64,000 nt of DNA from NCBI GenBank assembly GCA_002320815.1, contig DCLA01000128.1, positions 110,660-174,659 on the forward strand, read 5' to 3'. Under the pieces are notes generated by a model. The model saw only the letters and a program-made list of their open reading frames with translations. It had not been told where the DNA came from and did not search any database. Shown piece by piece: positions 10,495-19,538 of this stretch. A program made the position numbers and the translations under genes. Each line of letters opens with the position of its first letter. Within the stretch, counting starts at the first letter, position 1. The stretch comes from Myxococcales bacterium UBA1660 (GTDB lineage Bacteria > Myxococcota_A > Polyangia > Polyangiales > Houyiibacteriaceae).

Positions 10495-10568
10495 CCGAGA
10501 ACGGACGAGCGACCCCGAGCCCCGCTACCCACCAGGTGCGGGGCTTCGTCGTATCGGCCCCCTTTTTT
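10474..10568 (+). promoter_or_regulatory. transcription attenuator of the ilv-leu operon (mutually exclusive hairpins and T tract)
   Basis: Four short arms can pair alternately. Arm 1 is GCGGGG (10474-10479), inside the leader peptide just after the Ile/Leu/Val codons. Arm 2 is AGCCCCGC (10518-10525), arm 3 GCGGGGCT (10538-10545) and arm 4 GCCCC (10557-10561), followed by C and T6 (10563-10568). Pairing 3:4 makes an intrinsic terminator, 2:3 an 8-bp antiterminator, and 1:2 releases arm 3. A ribosome stalled on the control codons would cover arm 1 and favour 2:3, so transcription continues when branched-chain amino acids are scarce. The pairing was read by eye; energies were not computed. Confidence 0.68.
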
Positions 10569-10601
10569 CCCCCCAACGCCACCGAGAACGAGAGAACCAC
10601 C

Positions 10602-10742
10602 ATGAAGAAGACCGAAGAGACCCGCCGCGCCCCCGTCGCCACCAACGAGCGGACCGCCCCGCCCCTCCCCGATGCCCAGGAGGTCGTGCGCCGCTGCCGC
10701 GAGGAGCGCCTGGGTCACCGATTCGCCGAAAACATGTTCTGA
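10602..10742 (+). CDS. small hypothetical protein between attenuator and ilvB
   Basis: A 46-codon frame starting MKKTEETRRAPVATNERTAP and ending RCREERLGHRFAENMF. It lies between the attenuator T tract and the ilvB start and is preceded by a weak GAGAG about 10 nt upstream. It is charged, with no membrane segment and no recognised family. It could be a real small protein, a second leader, or chance. Confidence 0.35.
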   Translation: MKKTEETRRAPVATNERTAPPLPDAQEVVRRCREERLGHRFAENMF

Positions 10743-10797
10743 GCGGCCCGCCTCTTCGCGGCTCCCTGCTCTCGCCCCTGCCCCCGCCCTGCGCCCC

Positions 10798-12753
10798 ATG
10801 ACGCAACCCACGACCGACCCCGTCTCCGCCCGCTCCCCCGCTTCCACCATCCAGGCCCGCCAACGGGCGGACCACCCGGCCCTCCATCCCTCGGGCACCA
10901 CCCTCACGGGTGCGCAGATCCTCTGGGAGGTGTTGGTACGCGAGGGCGTCGAGACGGTCTTCGGATACCCCGGCGGGGCGATCATGCCGGCGTACGACGC
11001 GATGGCTCGCTACCCGATCCATCACGTCCTGACCCGACACGAACAGGGCGCGTCGCACATGGCCGACGGCTACGCGCGGGCCTCCGGGGAGGTCGGCGTG
11101 TGCATCGCGACCAGCGGCCCGGGCGCGACCAACCTGGTCACCGGCATCGCCACCGCGATGCTCGACTCCATCCCGATGGTCTGCATCACCGGCCAGGTGC
11201 CCTCGCCCTTCATCGGGACCGACGCCTTCCAGGAGACGGACATCCAGGGCGTCACCCTGCCCATCACCAAGCACAACTACTTGGTGACGCGGCCCGAGGA
11301 TCTGGCCAAGACCCTCAAGGAGGCCTTCTACGTCGCTCGCTCCGGCCGCCCGGGTCCGGTCGTGGTCGACATCACCAAGGACGCGCAGCAGGCGAGCGCG
11401 ACCTTCGAGTGGAGCGACGAGCCGGTGAAGCTGCGCGGCTACCGGCCGGAGCACGCGCCGCTCTCCGCGGACCTGGAGCGCGCCCGGGAGCTGATCGATC
11501 AGGCCAAGCGCCCGGTCATCCTGGCGGGCCACGGCATCGTGAAGGGCCAGGCCACCGGCCTGCTCCTCGAGTTCGTCCGCAAGACGGACGTCCCCGTCGC
11601 CCAGACCCTGCTGGGCCTCGGCGGGTTCCCCGCCAGCCACGAGCGCGCCCTGGGCATGATGGGCATGCACGGCGAGGCCTGGGTCAACCGCGCCATCCAG
11701 GAGGCCGACCTCCTGATCGCGCTGGGCATGCGCTTCGACGACCGGGTCACCGGGAAGCTCGAGAGCTACGCGCCCGGCGCCAAGAAGATCCACGTGGAGC
11801 TCGATCCCGCCGAGATCGACAAGAACGTGAAGGCCGACGTCCCCATCGTCGGCGATGTGCGCGAGGTCCTGCAGGCGCTGCTGCCGGCAGTGAGCGAGCA
11901 GCGCCGCGACGACTGGAACGGGCACATCGACGCCCTGCGCCACGACTCCGCGTCCCGCGACATCCAGACCCACTCGGGCGACGCGCACCTCTATGCGCCC
12001 CACGTCATCGGCGACCTCTATCGGCTCACCGAGGGTCAGGCGACCATCGTGACCGACGTGGGCCAGCACCAGATGTGGGAGGCCCAGTACTACAAGCACG
12101 AGCGCCCGCGCTCGCTGCTGACCAGCGGCGGCCTGGGGACCATGGGCTTCGCCCTGCCAGCGGCCATCGGCGCCAGCTTCGCCAAGCCTGACGACGAGGT
12201 CTGGGTCATCGCCGGCGACGGCGGCTTCCAGATGACCGCCTGCGAGCTGAGCGTCTGCGCCCAGGAGAAGCGGAAGCTCAAGATCGCGGTCATCAACAAC
12301 GGCTTCCTGGGCATGGTTCGCCAGTGGCAGGAGCTCTTCTACGAGAAGCGCTACGTCGCCACGCCCATCGGCTCGCCGGACTTCGTGCTCCTGGCCCAGG
12401 CCCACGGCCTCGAGGGCATCCGCGTCACCAAGCGCTCCGAGGTCGAGGCCGCGGTGATGCACGCGCGCAAGGCGCAGCACACGGTGCTCATCGAGTTCCG
12501 GGTTGAGCCCGAAGAGATCGTCTACCCGATGGTCCCCGCCGGGAAGCGCCTGGACGAGATGCTCCAGCGCCCCCGTCGCTCCCAGGGGTTGGCACCCAAC
12601 CCCTCGCTCGTCGGCGAAGCCTCCGTTCACCCGAGCTCCCCCGCCCAAGGCGCTGGCGCGCGCTCCTACCCGCCGGTCCTTCCCACCGCGACCGACCCCC
12701 ACGACTCCGTCGCCCCTCCGGCGGCCCCGAACGAAGCGAACGAGGAATCCTGA
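10798..12753 (+). CDS. ilvB: acetolactate synthase large subunit
   Basis: Condenses pyruvate with pyruvate or 2-oxobutyrate using thiamine diphosphate, the first common step of Val/Leu/Ile synthesis. The 651-residue protein has the N-terminal Pyr domain with catalytic Glu in TRHEQGASHMADGYAR near 82, the central FAD/transhydrogenase-like domain (RFDDRVTGKLE), and the C-terminal ThDP motif starting GDGGFQM near 473 and ending VINN. After the usual end (YPMVPAGKRLDEML) there is an unusual tail of about 62 residues, rich in Pro, Ala and Ser. ATG 10798 precedes all conserved sequence; the in-frame ATG at 10672 gives only low-complexity sequence. First enzyme of an operon controlled by the attenuator, followed 2 nt later by ilvN. 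Confidence 0.96.
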   Translation: MTQPTTDPVSARSPASTIQARQRADHPALHPSGTTLTGAQILWEVLVREGVETVFGYPGGAIMPAYDAMARYPIHHVLTRHEQGASHMADGYARASGEVGVCIATSGPGATNLVTGIATAMLDSIPMVCITGQVPSPFIGTDAFQETDIQGVTLPITKHNYLVTRPEDLAKTLKEAFYVARSGRPGPVVVDITKDAQQASATFEWSDEPVKLRGYRPEHAPLSADLERARELIDQAKRPVILAGHGIVKGQATGLLLEFVRKTDVPVAQTLLGLGGFPASHERALGMMGMHGEAWVNRAIQEADLLIALGMRFDDRVTGKLESYAPGAKKIHVELDPAEIDKNVKADVPIVGDVREVLQALLPAVSEQRRDDWNGHIDALRHDSASRDIQTHSGDAHLYAPHVIGDLYRLTEGQATIVTDVGQHQMWEAQYYKHERPRSLLTSGGLGTMGFALPAAIGASFAKPDDEVWVIAGDGGFQMTACELSVCAQEKRKLKIAVINNGFLGMVRQWQELFYEKRYVATPIGSPDFVLLAQAHGLEGIRVTKRSEVEAAVMHARKAQHTVLIEFRVEPEEIVYPMVPAGKRLDEMLQRPRRSQGLAPNPSLVGEASVHPSSPAQGAGARSYPPVLPTATDPHDSVAPPAAPNEANEES

Positions 12754-12755
12754 GC

Positions 12756-13301
12756 ATGACCCACACGCGAGAGCCCCAAGAGCGCCGCACCTTCGTCGTC
12801 CACGTGGAGGACGAGCCCGGCGTGCTGAACCGCGTGGCCAGCCTCTTCCGGCGGCGGGCTTACAACATCGACTCCCTGAACGTCGCCCGCACCCACGAGA
12901 AGGGTGTCTCCCGGATGACCATCGTCTGCATGGCGGGGGCCTCCGAGGCGCGGCGCATCGAGGCCAACCTCTACAAGCTCGTCGACGTCCTCCGCGTCGA
13001 CGAGGTGACCCGCCAGAGCCGCATCGAGCACGTGCTCTGCCTGGTGAAGGTCGCCGTGGGCGCGGACAAGCGCCCGGAGCTGCTGCAGCTCCTCGAGGTC
13101 TTCGGCGCCCGCACCATCGACGTGGGCCCCGCGTCGCTGGTCGCCGAGATGACCGGCGAGGTCGACGCCGTCGACCGCTTCCTGTCCGTCCTCGAGCCCT
13201 ACGGGATCCTCGAGGTCGCCCAGACCGGCGCCGTGGCCATGAGCTGCGACGCCGAACGTCCCTGCCTCCACGCCCGCGAAGCCGAAACCCGCGCCGCCTG
13301 A
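12756..13301 (+). CDS. ilvN: acetolactate synthase small (regulatory) subunit
   Basis: Regulatory subunit that activates IlvB and gives valine feedback inhibition. The 181-residue protein begins with an ACT domain (about residues 12-85; TFVVHVEDEPGVLNRVASLF, RAYNIDSLNV), followed by the ALS_ss C-terminal domain (about 95-170; VKVAVGADKRPELLQLLEVF). The length is normal. GAGGAAT lies a suitable distance before ATG 12756, and the ilvB stop is 2 nt upstream. Confidence 0.95.
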   Translation: MTHTREPQERRTFVVHVEDEPGVLNRVASLFRRRAYNIDSLNVARTHEKGVSRMTIVCMAGASEARRIEANLYKLVDVLRVDEVTRQSRIEHVLCLVKVAVGADKRPELLQLLEVFGARTIDVGPASLVAEMTGEVDAVDRFLSVLEPYGILEVAQTGAVAMSCDAERPCLHAREAETRAA

Positions 13302-13324
13302 ACGACCGAGAAAGAACGACTCCC

Positions 13325-14335
13325 ATGGCTACGATTCGATACGACAAGGACGCCGACCTCTCCCGCATCCAGGGCAAGAAGGTCGCGATCATCGGCTACG
13401 GCTCCCAGGGTCACGCCCACGCGCTCAACCTCAAGGAGAGCGGCGTGGACGTCCGCATCGGGCTCCGGGAGGGCAGCCAGAGCTGGGCCAAGGCCGAGGC
13501 CGCCGGGCTCCCGGTGAAGTCGGTCCGTGAGGCGGCCGCCGAGGCCGACGTGGTGATGATGCTCGCGCCCGACACCGCGCAGCGCTCCATCTTCGAAGAG
13601 CACGTGAAGCCCGGCCTGAAGGCGGGGGACACGTTGATGTTCGCCCACGGCTTCAACATCGAGTACGGCCGCATCACGCCCCCCGAGGACGTCGACGTGT
13701 CGATGATCGCGCCCAAGGGTCCCGGCCACCGGGTCCGCGAGACCTACCAGGAGGGCGGCGGCGTGCCGGCGCTCCTGGCGGTCCACGCCGACCCCAGCGG
13801 CGAGGCCGACGCCAACGCCCTCTCCTACGCCGCGGCCATCGGCTCCGCGCGCGCCGGCGTCCTGGACACCACCTTCGCGGAGGAGACCAAGACCGACCTC
13901 TTCGGCGAGCAGGCCGTCCTCTGCGGCGGCGTGTCCTCGCTGGTGAAGGCGGGCTTCGAGACCCTGGTCGAAGCCGGCTACCAGCCCGAGGTCGCGTACT
14001 TCGAGTGCCTCCACGAGCTGAAGCTCATCGTGGACCTCATGTACCGCGGTGGCCTCAGCTACATGCGCTACTCGATCAGCGACACCGCGGAGCGCGGCGA
14101 CTACGTGTCCGGCGACGAGGTCATCGGGCCCGAGAGCCGCGCGGCGATGAAGCGGGTCTTGGCGCGCATCGAGGACGGCACCTTCGCCAAGGAGTGGATC
14201 GCCGAGGACGAGGCCGGCCGCCCGCAGATGAAGGCGCGGCGTCCCCAGGAGCGCGAGCACCAGCTCGAGGCCGTCGGCCGCCAGCTGCGCGCCATGATGC
14301 CCTTCGTCGACCCCATCGAGGCGCCGGAAGAATGA
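13325..14335 (+). CDS. ilvC: ketol-acid reductoisomerase
   Basis: Isomerises and reduces acetolactate or acetohydroxybutyrate to dihydroxy acids, using NADPH and Mg2+. The 336-residue class I enzyme has a Rossmann fingerprint GYGSQGHAHALNL and the cofactor loop REGSQSW, whose Arg and Ser residues fit NADPH use. The knotted C-terminal domain carries the metal-ligand region EETKTDLFGEQAVLCGG. ATG 13325 follows a GA-rich stretch (GAGAAAGAACGA). The stop overlaps the leuA start by 4 nt (ATGA). Confidence 0.96.
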   Translation: MATIRYDKDADLSRIQGKKVAIIGYGSQGHAHALNLKESGVDVRIGLREGSQSWAKAEAAGLPVKSVREAAAEADVVMMLAPDTAQRSIFEEHVKPGLKAGDTLMFAHGFNIEYGRITPPEDVDVSMIAPKGPGHRVRETYQEGGGVPALLAVHADPSGEADANALSYAAAIGSARAGVLDTTFAEETKTDLFGEQAVLCGGVSSLVKAGFETLVEAGYQPEVAYFECLHELKLIVDLMYRGGLSYMRYSISDTAERGDYVSGDEVIGPESRAAMKRVLARIEDGTFAKEWIAEDEAGRPQMKARRPQEREHQLEAVGRQLRAMMPFVDPIEAPEE

Positions 14336-15912
14336 CCAGCAACCGAGTACTGATTTTCGATACGACGCTGCGGGATGGGGAGCAGTCCCCCGGGGCGACG
14401 ATGACCAGCGAAGAGAAGCTGGAGGTCGCCCGCGCCCTGGGCCGCCTGGGCGTGGACATCATCGAGGCCGGCTTCCCCGCCGCCTCGCCGGACGACCTGG
14501 CCGCGGTGAAGCAGATCGCGCAGACGGTGGGTCGCACCCACCACGGCGACCGGAAGCCGCCGGTCATCTGCGGCCTCGCCCGCGCGGTGAAGGGGGATCT
14601 GGACAAGTGCTGGGAGGCCGTCCAGGGCGCCGAGCGCCCGCGGATCCACACCTTCCTGGCTACCTCGCCGATCCATCGCGAGCACAAGCTGAAGCTCTCC
14701 AAGCAAGAGGTCTTGGACCAGGTCCGGGCGATGGTCGGCTACGCCGCCGGCCTCTGCCCCGACGTGGAGTTCAGCGCCGAGGACGCCGGCCGCACCGAGC
14801 TCGACTTCCTCTGCGAGGTCTTCCAGGTGGCCCTGGACGCCGGCGCCAAGACCCTCAACGTGCCGGACACCGTGGGCTACCTGATGCCCCACGAGATCGG
14901 CTCGCGCATCGCGCACATCAAGGAGCGCGTGGTCGGGGACCGGGACGACGTGGTCCTGAGCGTCCACAACCACGACGACCTGGGGCTCGCGGTGGCCAAC
15001 TCCCTGAGCGGCGTCCTCGCGGGCGCGCGGCAGGTCGAGGTGGCGGTCAACGGCATCGGCGAGCGGGCGGGCAACGCGTCCCTGGAGGAGATCGTGATGA
15101 CCCTCCACACCCGCAAGCCCGCGCTGGGGCTGGAGACCGGCATCGACACCACGCTGCTCCACCGGACCAGCAAGCTGGTGACGCGGGTCACCGGGCTGCA
15201 GGTGCAGGCCAACAAGGCCATCGTCGGCGCCAACGCCTTCGCGCACGAGGCGGGCATCCACCAGCACGGGATGCTCAGCCACCGGGACACCTACGAGATC
15301 ATGGCCCCCGAGACCGTCGGCGCGCCGAAGACCGCGCTGGTCCTGGGCAAGCACTCGGGCAAGCACGCCTTCGCCGCGCGCCTCGAGGAGCTCGGCTACC
15401 AGCTCGAGGAGGAGGCCCTGAAGAAGGCCTTCCGCCGCTTCAAGGAAGTCGCCGAGAAGAAGAAGCAGATGACCGACGCCGACCTGCTGGCGCTGGCCCA
15501 GGACGAGCTGCATCGGCCGGTCGAGCGCTTCGGGCTGGTGGCGCTGCAGATCAGCTGCGGCACCGGCGATCTGCAGACCGCCACGGTGCGCCTGCGGACC
15601 CAGGACGGCGAAGAACCCACCTGCGCGGCCATCGGCAACGGGCCCATCGAGGCGGTCTTCGCGGCCATCGAGATGGCCGCCGGCATCGAGCTCGACCTGC
15701 TCGAGTACCACGTCCGCTCCATCACCGGCGGTGAAGACGCCCTGGGCGAAGCGAGCGTGAACGTCCGCGGCCCCGCGGGGACGGCGCAGGAGCACAAGGT
15801 CTTCCACGGCGCCGGCGCCGACGTCGACGTCCTGGTCGCCAGCGCCAAGGCGTACCTCTCCGCCCTCAACCGCATCCTCGCCGCCCGAGAGGCGGAGCGG
15901 GTGGCGGCTTAG
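14332..15912 (+). CDS. leuA: 2-isopropylmalate synthase
   Basis: Condenses acetyl-CoA with 2-oxoisovalerate, committing carbon to leucine. The 526-residue protein has the HMGL-like TIM barrel with FDTTLRDGEQSPGATM near the start and the metal-binding motif HNHDDLGLAVANS. The linker contains GKHSGKHAF, and the LeuA dimer/leucine-allosteric domain occupies about residues 385-520. Start ATG 14332 is translationally coupled to ilvC. It differs from the cimA paralogue at 17906 by the EQSPG signature and conserved allosteric tail. leuC starts directly after its stop. Confidence 0.95.
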   Translation: MTSNRVLIFDTTLRDGEQSPGATMTSEEKLEVARALGRLGVDIIEAGFPAASPDDLAAVKQIAQTVGRTHHGDRKPPVICGLARAVKGDLDKCWEAVQGAERPRIHTFLATSPIHREHKLKLSKQEVLDQVRAMVGYAAGLCPDVEFSAEDAGRTELDFLCEVFQVALDAGAKTLNVPDTVGYLMPHEIGSRIAHIKERVVGDRDDVVLSVHNHDDLGLAVANSLSGVLAGARQVEVAVNGIGERAGNASLEEIVMTLHTRKPALGLETGIDTTLLHRTSKLVTRVTGLQVQANKAIVGANAFAHEAGIHQHGMLSHRDTYEIMAPETVGAPKTALVLGKHSGKHAFAARLEELGYQLEEEALKKAFRRFKEVAEKKKQMTDADLLALAQDELHRPVERFGLVALQISCGTGDLQTATVRLRTQDGEEPTCAAIGNGPIEAVFAAIEMAAGIELDLLEYHVRSITGGEDALGEASVNVRGPAGTAQEHKVFHGAGADVDVLVASAKAYLSALNRILAAREAERVAA

Positions 15913-17325
15913 ATGACGGGTCGCACGCTCTACGAGAAGGTCTACGCGGACCACGTGGTCGCCCAGGCGGCCCACGGGCGGGACGTGCTCTACATCGACC
16001 TGCACCTGGTCCACGAGGTCACCTCGCCCCAGGCCTTCGCCGTCCTCGCGGAGCGAGGCCTCGAGGTGCGCCGACCGGACCGCACGGTGGCCACGATGGA
16101 TCACTCCATCCCCACCAAGCGCACCGACGGCAAGCTCCAGATCCTCGATGAGGCCGCCCGGAGCCAGCTCGAGACCCTGAGCCGCAACTGCGCCGCCCAC
16201 GGGATCCCGCTGCACGCCATGGGCGAAGAGGCCCAAGGCGTGGTGCACGTCATCGGTCCGGAGCTGGGCCTGACCCAGCCGGGCATGACGGTCGTTTGCG
16301 GCGACAGCCACACCTCGACCCACGGCGCCTTCGGCGCCCTGGCCTTTGGCATCGGGACCAGCCAGGTGGGCCACGTGCTCGCCACCCAGACGCTCCTCGA
16401 GCGGCGCGCCAAGACCTTCCGGGTCACCTTCACCGGCCGCGCGCCGGACGGGGTGAGCGCCAAGGATCTGGTGCTGGCCTTCATCGCGAAGGTGGGCACC
16501 GGCGGCGGCGCCGGCCACGTGCTCGAGTTCGGCGGCGAGGCCGTCCGGGCGCTCTCGATGGAGGGCCGAATGACCCTCTGCAACATGTCGATCGAGGCCG
16601 GCGCCCGGGCCGGCATGGTCGCCCCCGACGAGACGACCTTCGCCTACCTGAAGGGCCGCGCCCAGGCGCCGAAGGGCGCCGACTGGGACGCCGCGGTCGC
16701 GCGCTGGAGCGCGCTCCCCTCGGATCCCGACGCGACCTTCGACCGGGAGATCACCCTGGACGCCAGCGCGCTCACGCCGCGGGTGACCTGGGGCACCAAC
16801 CCCGGCATGGGCGTGGGCATCGACGAGCCGCTCCCGGCCCCCGGCGACGCCAAGGACGCGACCGAGAAGGCCGCCCGCGAGCAGGCCCTGGCCTACATGA
16901 AGATGGAGGCCGGCAAGCCGCTCCTCGGCGAAGCCGTGGACGTGGTCTTCATCGGCTCCTGCACCAACGCGCGCATCGAGGACCTCCGCGAGGCCGCGCG
17001 CATCTTCCGCAAGCACCGCGTGAAGGACGGCACCCGCGTCCTGGTCGTCCCGGGCTCACGCCAGGTGAAGGGCGCCGCTGAAGCCGAGGGCCTGGACCGG
17101 GTCTTCACCGAGGCCGGCGCCGAGTGGCGCGACCCCGGCTGCTCGATGTGCATCGCCATGAACGGCGACAAGATCGAACCCGGCCAGCTCGCCGTGAGCA
17201 CCTCCAACCGCAACTTCGAGGGCCGCCAGGGCCCCGGCGGGCGCACCATCCTCGCCTCGCCGCCCACCGCCGCCGCCGCCGCCGTCCGCGGCGCGGTCGC
17301 CGACCCCCGGGAGCTCCTTCGATGA
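15913..17325 (+). CDS. leuC: 3-isopropylmalate dehydratase large subunit
   Basis: With LeuD isomerises 2- to 3-isopropylmalate, and (R)-citramalate in the isoleucine branch fed by CimA. The 470-residue aconitase-family protein carries the three [4Fe-4S] cysteines in GSCTNARIEDLR and DPGCSMCIAMN. The early signature YIDLHLVHEVTSPQAF and the substrate-region motif VCGDSHTSTHGAFGALAFG are intact. It abuts leuA (TAGATG) and overlaps leuD by 4 nt. Confidence 0.96.
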   Translation: MTGRTLYEKVYADHVVAQAAHGRDVLYIDLHLVHEVTSPQAFAVLAERGLEVRRPDRTVATMDHSIPTKRTDGKLQILDEAARSQLETLSRNCAAHGIPLHAMGEEAQGVVHVIGPELGLTQPGMTVVCGDSHTSTHGAFGALAFGIGTSQVGHVLATQTLLERRAKTFRVTFTGRAPDGVSAKDLVLAFIAKVGTGGGAGHVLEFGGEAVRALSMEGRMTLCNMSIEAGARAGMVAPDETTFAYLKGRAQAPKGADWDAAVARWSALPSDPDATFDREITLDASALTPRVTWGTNPGMGVGIDEPLPAPGDAKDATEKAAREQALAYMKMEAGKPLLGEAVDVVFIGSCTNARIEDLREAARIFRKHRVKDGTRVLVVPGSRQVKGAAEAEGLDRVFTEAGAEWRDPGCSMCIAMNGDKIEPGQLAVSTSNRNFEGRQGPGGRTILASPPTAAAAAVRGAVADPRELLR

Positions 17326-17909
17326 CCGGCCACGGGTTCCAGTTCCGCTCGCGCGTGGTCACGCTGCTGCGCGACCACGTCGACACCGACCAGATCATCC
17401 CCGCGCGCTTCCTGACCACCACGACCAAGCAGGGTCTGGGCGAGAAGCTCTTCAACGACTGGCGCTACGCGAAGGACGGCACCCCGCGGCCCGACTTCCC
17501 GCTGAACCAAGCGGACCCCGCGGTCAGCCGGGTGCTCCTCGCCGGCGAGGACTTCGGCTGCGGGTCGTCCCGCGAGCACGCCCCCTGGGCGCTGGTCGAC
17601 TGGGGGCTGCGCGCCATCGTCGCCCGCTCCTTCGCCGACATCTTCCGGAACAACGCGCTCAAGAACGGCCTCTTGCCCATCGAGCTCCCCGAGGAGCCCC
17701 ATCGGCAGCTCATCGCCGAGCTGGAGCGGGACCCCGCGGCCGAGGTGGTGGTGAGCCTCCAGGCCGAGGAACTCACCCTCCCCGGCGGCGACCGGGTCGC
17801 CTTCACGGTGGATCCCTTCGCGCGGCACCTGCTCCTCGAGGGCCTGGACGAGCTGGACTACCTCCGCACCTTCGCGGACCAGACCGTCGCCTTCGAAGCC
17901 CAGCGGTGA
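17322..17909 (+). CDS. leuD: 3-isopropylmalate dehydratase small subunit
   Basis: The 195-residue swivelling-domain partner of LeuC. The substrate-binding loop GEDFGCGSSREHAPWALVDW is intact, and VDTDQIIPARFLTT near the N-terminus is the family signature. ATG 17322 overlaps the leuC stop (ATGA), and its own stop overlaps the cimA GTG start, so LeuC, LeuD and CimA are likely made in linked amounts. Confidence 0.95.
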   Translation: MTGHGFQFRSRVVTLLRDHVDTDQIIPARFLTTTTKQGLGEKLFNDWRYAKDGTPRPDFPLNQADPAVSRVLLAGEDFGCGSSREHAPWALVDWGLRAIVARSFADIFRNNALKNGLLPIELPEEPHRQLIAELERDPAAEVVVSLQAEELTLPGGDRVAFTVDPFARHLLLEGLDELDYLRTFADQTVAFEAQR

Positions 17910-19492
17910 GCGCGGTGGCGGTGCAGCTCTACGACACCACCCTGCGCGACGGCACCCAGAAGGAGGGGCTCGACCTCAGCGTGGGCGACAAGCTCCGGCT
18001 GGCCGAGCGCCTCCACGCCCTGGGGATGCCCTTCATCGAAGGCGGCTTCCCGGGGTCGAACCCCAAGGACGCCAAGTTCTTCGAGGCCGCGCGGGACCAC
18101 GCGTTCGCCGAGGCGCTGGTCGCCTTCGGGTCCACGGCCCGGCCCAACGTGGCCGCGACCGACGACCTGCAGCTCCGCTCGCTGGTCGACGCGGGCACCA
18201 GGGTGGTCACCATCTTCGGCAAGACGGCGCGCAGCCACGTGGAGCGCGTGCTGCGCACCGAGCCCGAAGAGAACCTCGCGCGCATCACCGAGTCGGTCGC
18301 CTTCCTGGTCCAGCGCGGCAAGCGGGTGGTCTACGACGCCGAGCACTTCTTCGACGGCTACGCGGAGGACCCGGCGTACGCGCTGGACTGTCTCCGGGCG
18401 GCCCACGAGGGCGGCGCCGAGATCCTGGTGCTCTGCGACACCAACGGCGGGAAGATGCCCTGGGAGGTCGAGGCCGGGGTCACCGCGGCCCTCGGGATCG
18501 GCCCGGTGGGCGTCCACCTCCACGACGACGGCGGCTGCGCGGTCGCCAACAGCCTGATGGCCGTCCGCGCCGGCGCGACCCAGGTGCAGGGGACCCTGCT
18601 CGGCTGGGGCGAGCGCTGCGGCAACGCGGACCTGGTGGCCATCGCCGCCAACCTGGAGCTGAAGATGGGCGTGTCGGTCTTCGGGGCGGCCAAGCTCCGG
18701 GAGCTCCGGGACGTGGCCCGCTTCGCCGCCGAGCTGAGCGGGCTCCGGGTCGACGACGGGCACCCCTACGTCGGCCGGAGCGCCTTCGCCCACAAGGGCG
18801 GCGTGCACGTCTCGGCGATCCGGCGCTTCCCCCGCGCCTACGAGCACATCGATCCGCAGGCGGTCGGCAACGAGACCCGGGTGGTGGTCAGCGAGCTGAG
18901 CGGCCGCGCCAACATCGCCGCCAAGGTCGAGGAGCTCGGTCTCGGCACCCGCTCGGGCACCGAGCTCCGGGAGGTCCTGGAGCGCATCAAGCAGCGCGAG
19001 GCCGAGGGCTACGCCTACGAGGCCGCCGAGGCGTCGGTGGCCCTGATGGCGCTGCGCCTCGAGGAGACCCACGAGCCCAGCTTCCGGGTGGTGGTCCACC
19101 ACGTGGCCACCGGTCGCCGCGGCGACCACGACGACTACGCCGAGGCCACCGTGAAGGTCGAGGTCGACGGAGAGGTGCGGCACACGGCCGGCGAGGGCTG
19201 CGGCCCGGTCGCCGCCCTCGACGCCGCGCTCCGCAAGGCGCTGGTGCCGCTGCGACCCGAGCTCGCCGAGGTGCACCTCAGCGACTACAAGGTCCGCATC
19301 GTCGACACCCACGACGGCACCGACGCCACCACCCGGGTGCTCGTCGAGTGCGCCCGCGCCGGCGAGCGCTGGCGGACCGTGGGTGCCTCGCGCAACGTGG
19401 TCGCTGCCAGCCTGGAGGCCCTCGTCGACGGCTACGAATACGGCCTGCGCATGCCGCAGGCCCGGCCCGCGGCCCGGCGGGTCCCCGAGTGA
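17906..19492 (+). CDS. cimA: (R)-citramalate synthase
   Basis: Condenses pyruvate with acetyl-CoA to citramalate, the first step of threonine-independent isoleucine synthesis; LeuCD and LeuB then yield 2-oxobutyrate. The 528-residue protein has a LeuA-like TIM barrel with LYDTTLRDGTQKEGLDLS, the KEG variant typical of CimA rather than LeuA. It also has FIEGGFPGSNPKD and the metal motif HLHDDGGCAVANS, and a C-terminal allosteric domain from about 395. The GTG start overlaps the leuD stop (GTGA). A homocitrate synthase assignment was considered, but the length, motifs and neighbours fit CimA better. Confidence 0.9.
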   Translation: MSAVAVQLYDTTLRDGTQKEGLDLSVGDKLRLAERLHALGMPFIEGGFPGSNPKDAKFFEAARDHAFAEALVAFGSTARPNVAATDDLQLRSLVDAGTRVVTIFGKTARSHVERVLRTEPEENLARITESVAFLVQRGKRVVYDAEHFFDGYAEDPAYALDCLRAAHEGGAEILVLCDTNGGKMPWEVEAGVTAALGIGPVGVHLHDDGGCAVANSLMAVRAGATQVQGTLLGWGERCGNADLVAIAANLELKMGVSVFGAAKLRELRDVARFAAELSGLRVDDGHPYVGRSAFAHKGGVHVSAIRRFPRAYEHIDPQAVGNETRVVVSELSGRANIAAKVEELGLGTRSGTELREVLERIKQREAEGYAYEAAEASVALMALRLEETHEPSFRVVVHHVATGRRGDHDDYAEATVKVEVDGEVRHTAGEGCGPVAALDAALRKALVPLRPELAEVHLSDYKVRIVDTHDGTDATTRVLVECARAGERWRTVGASRNVVAASLEALVDGYEYGLRMPQARPAARRVPE

Positions 19493-19538
19493 CGTTCCCC
19501 CGCTTCCGAGCGAAGCCCGAGTCGAGGAGAGACCGAGA

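Noticed and set aside
17906..19492. Homocitrate synthase or a second leuA
   Set aside because: The TQKEG signature, length and position between leuD and leuB fit citramalate synthase better.
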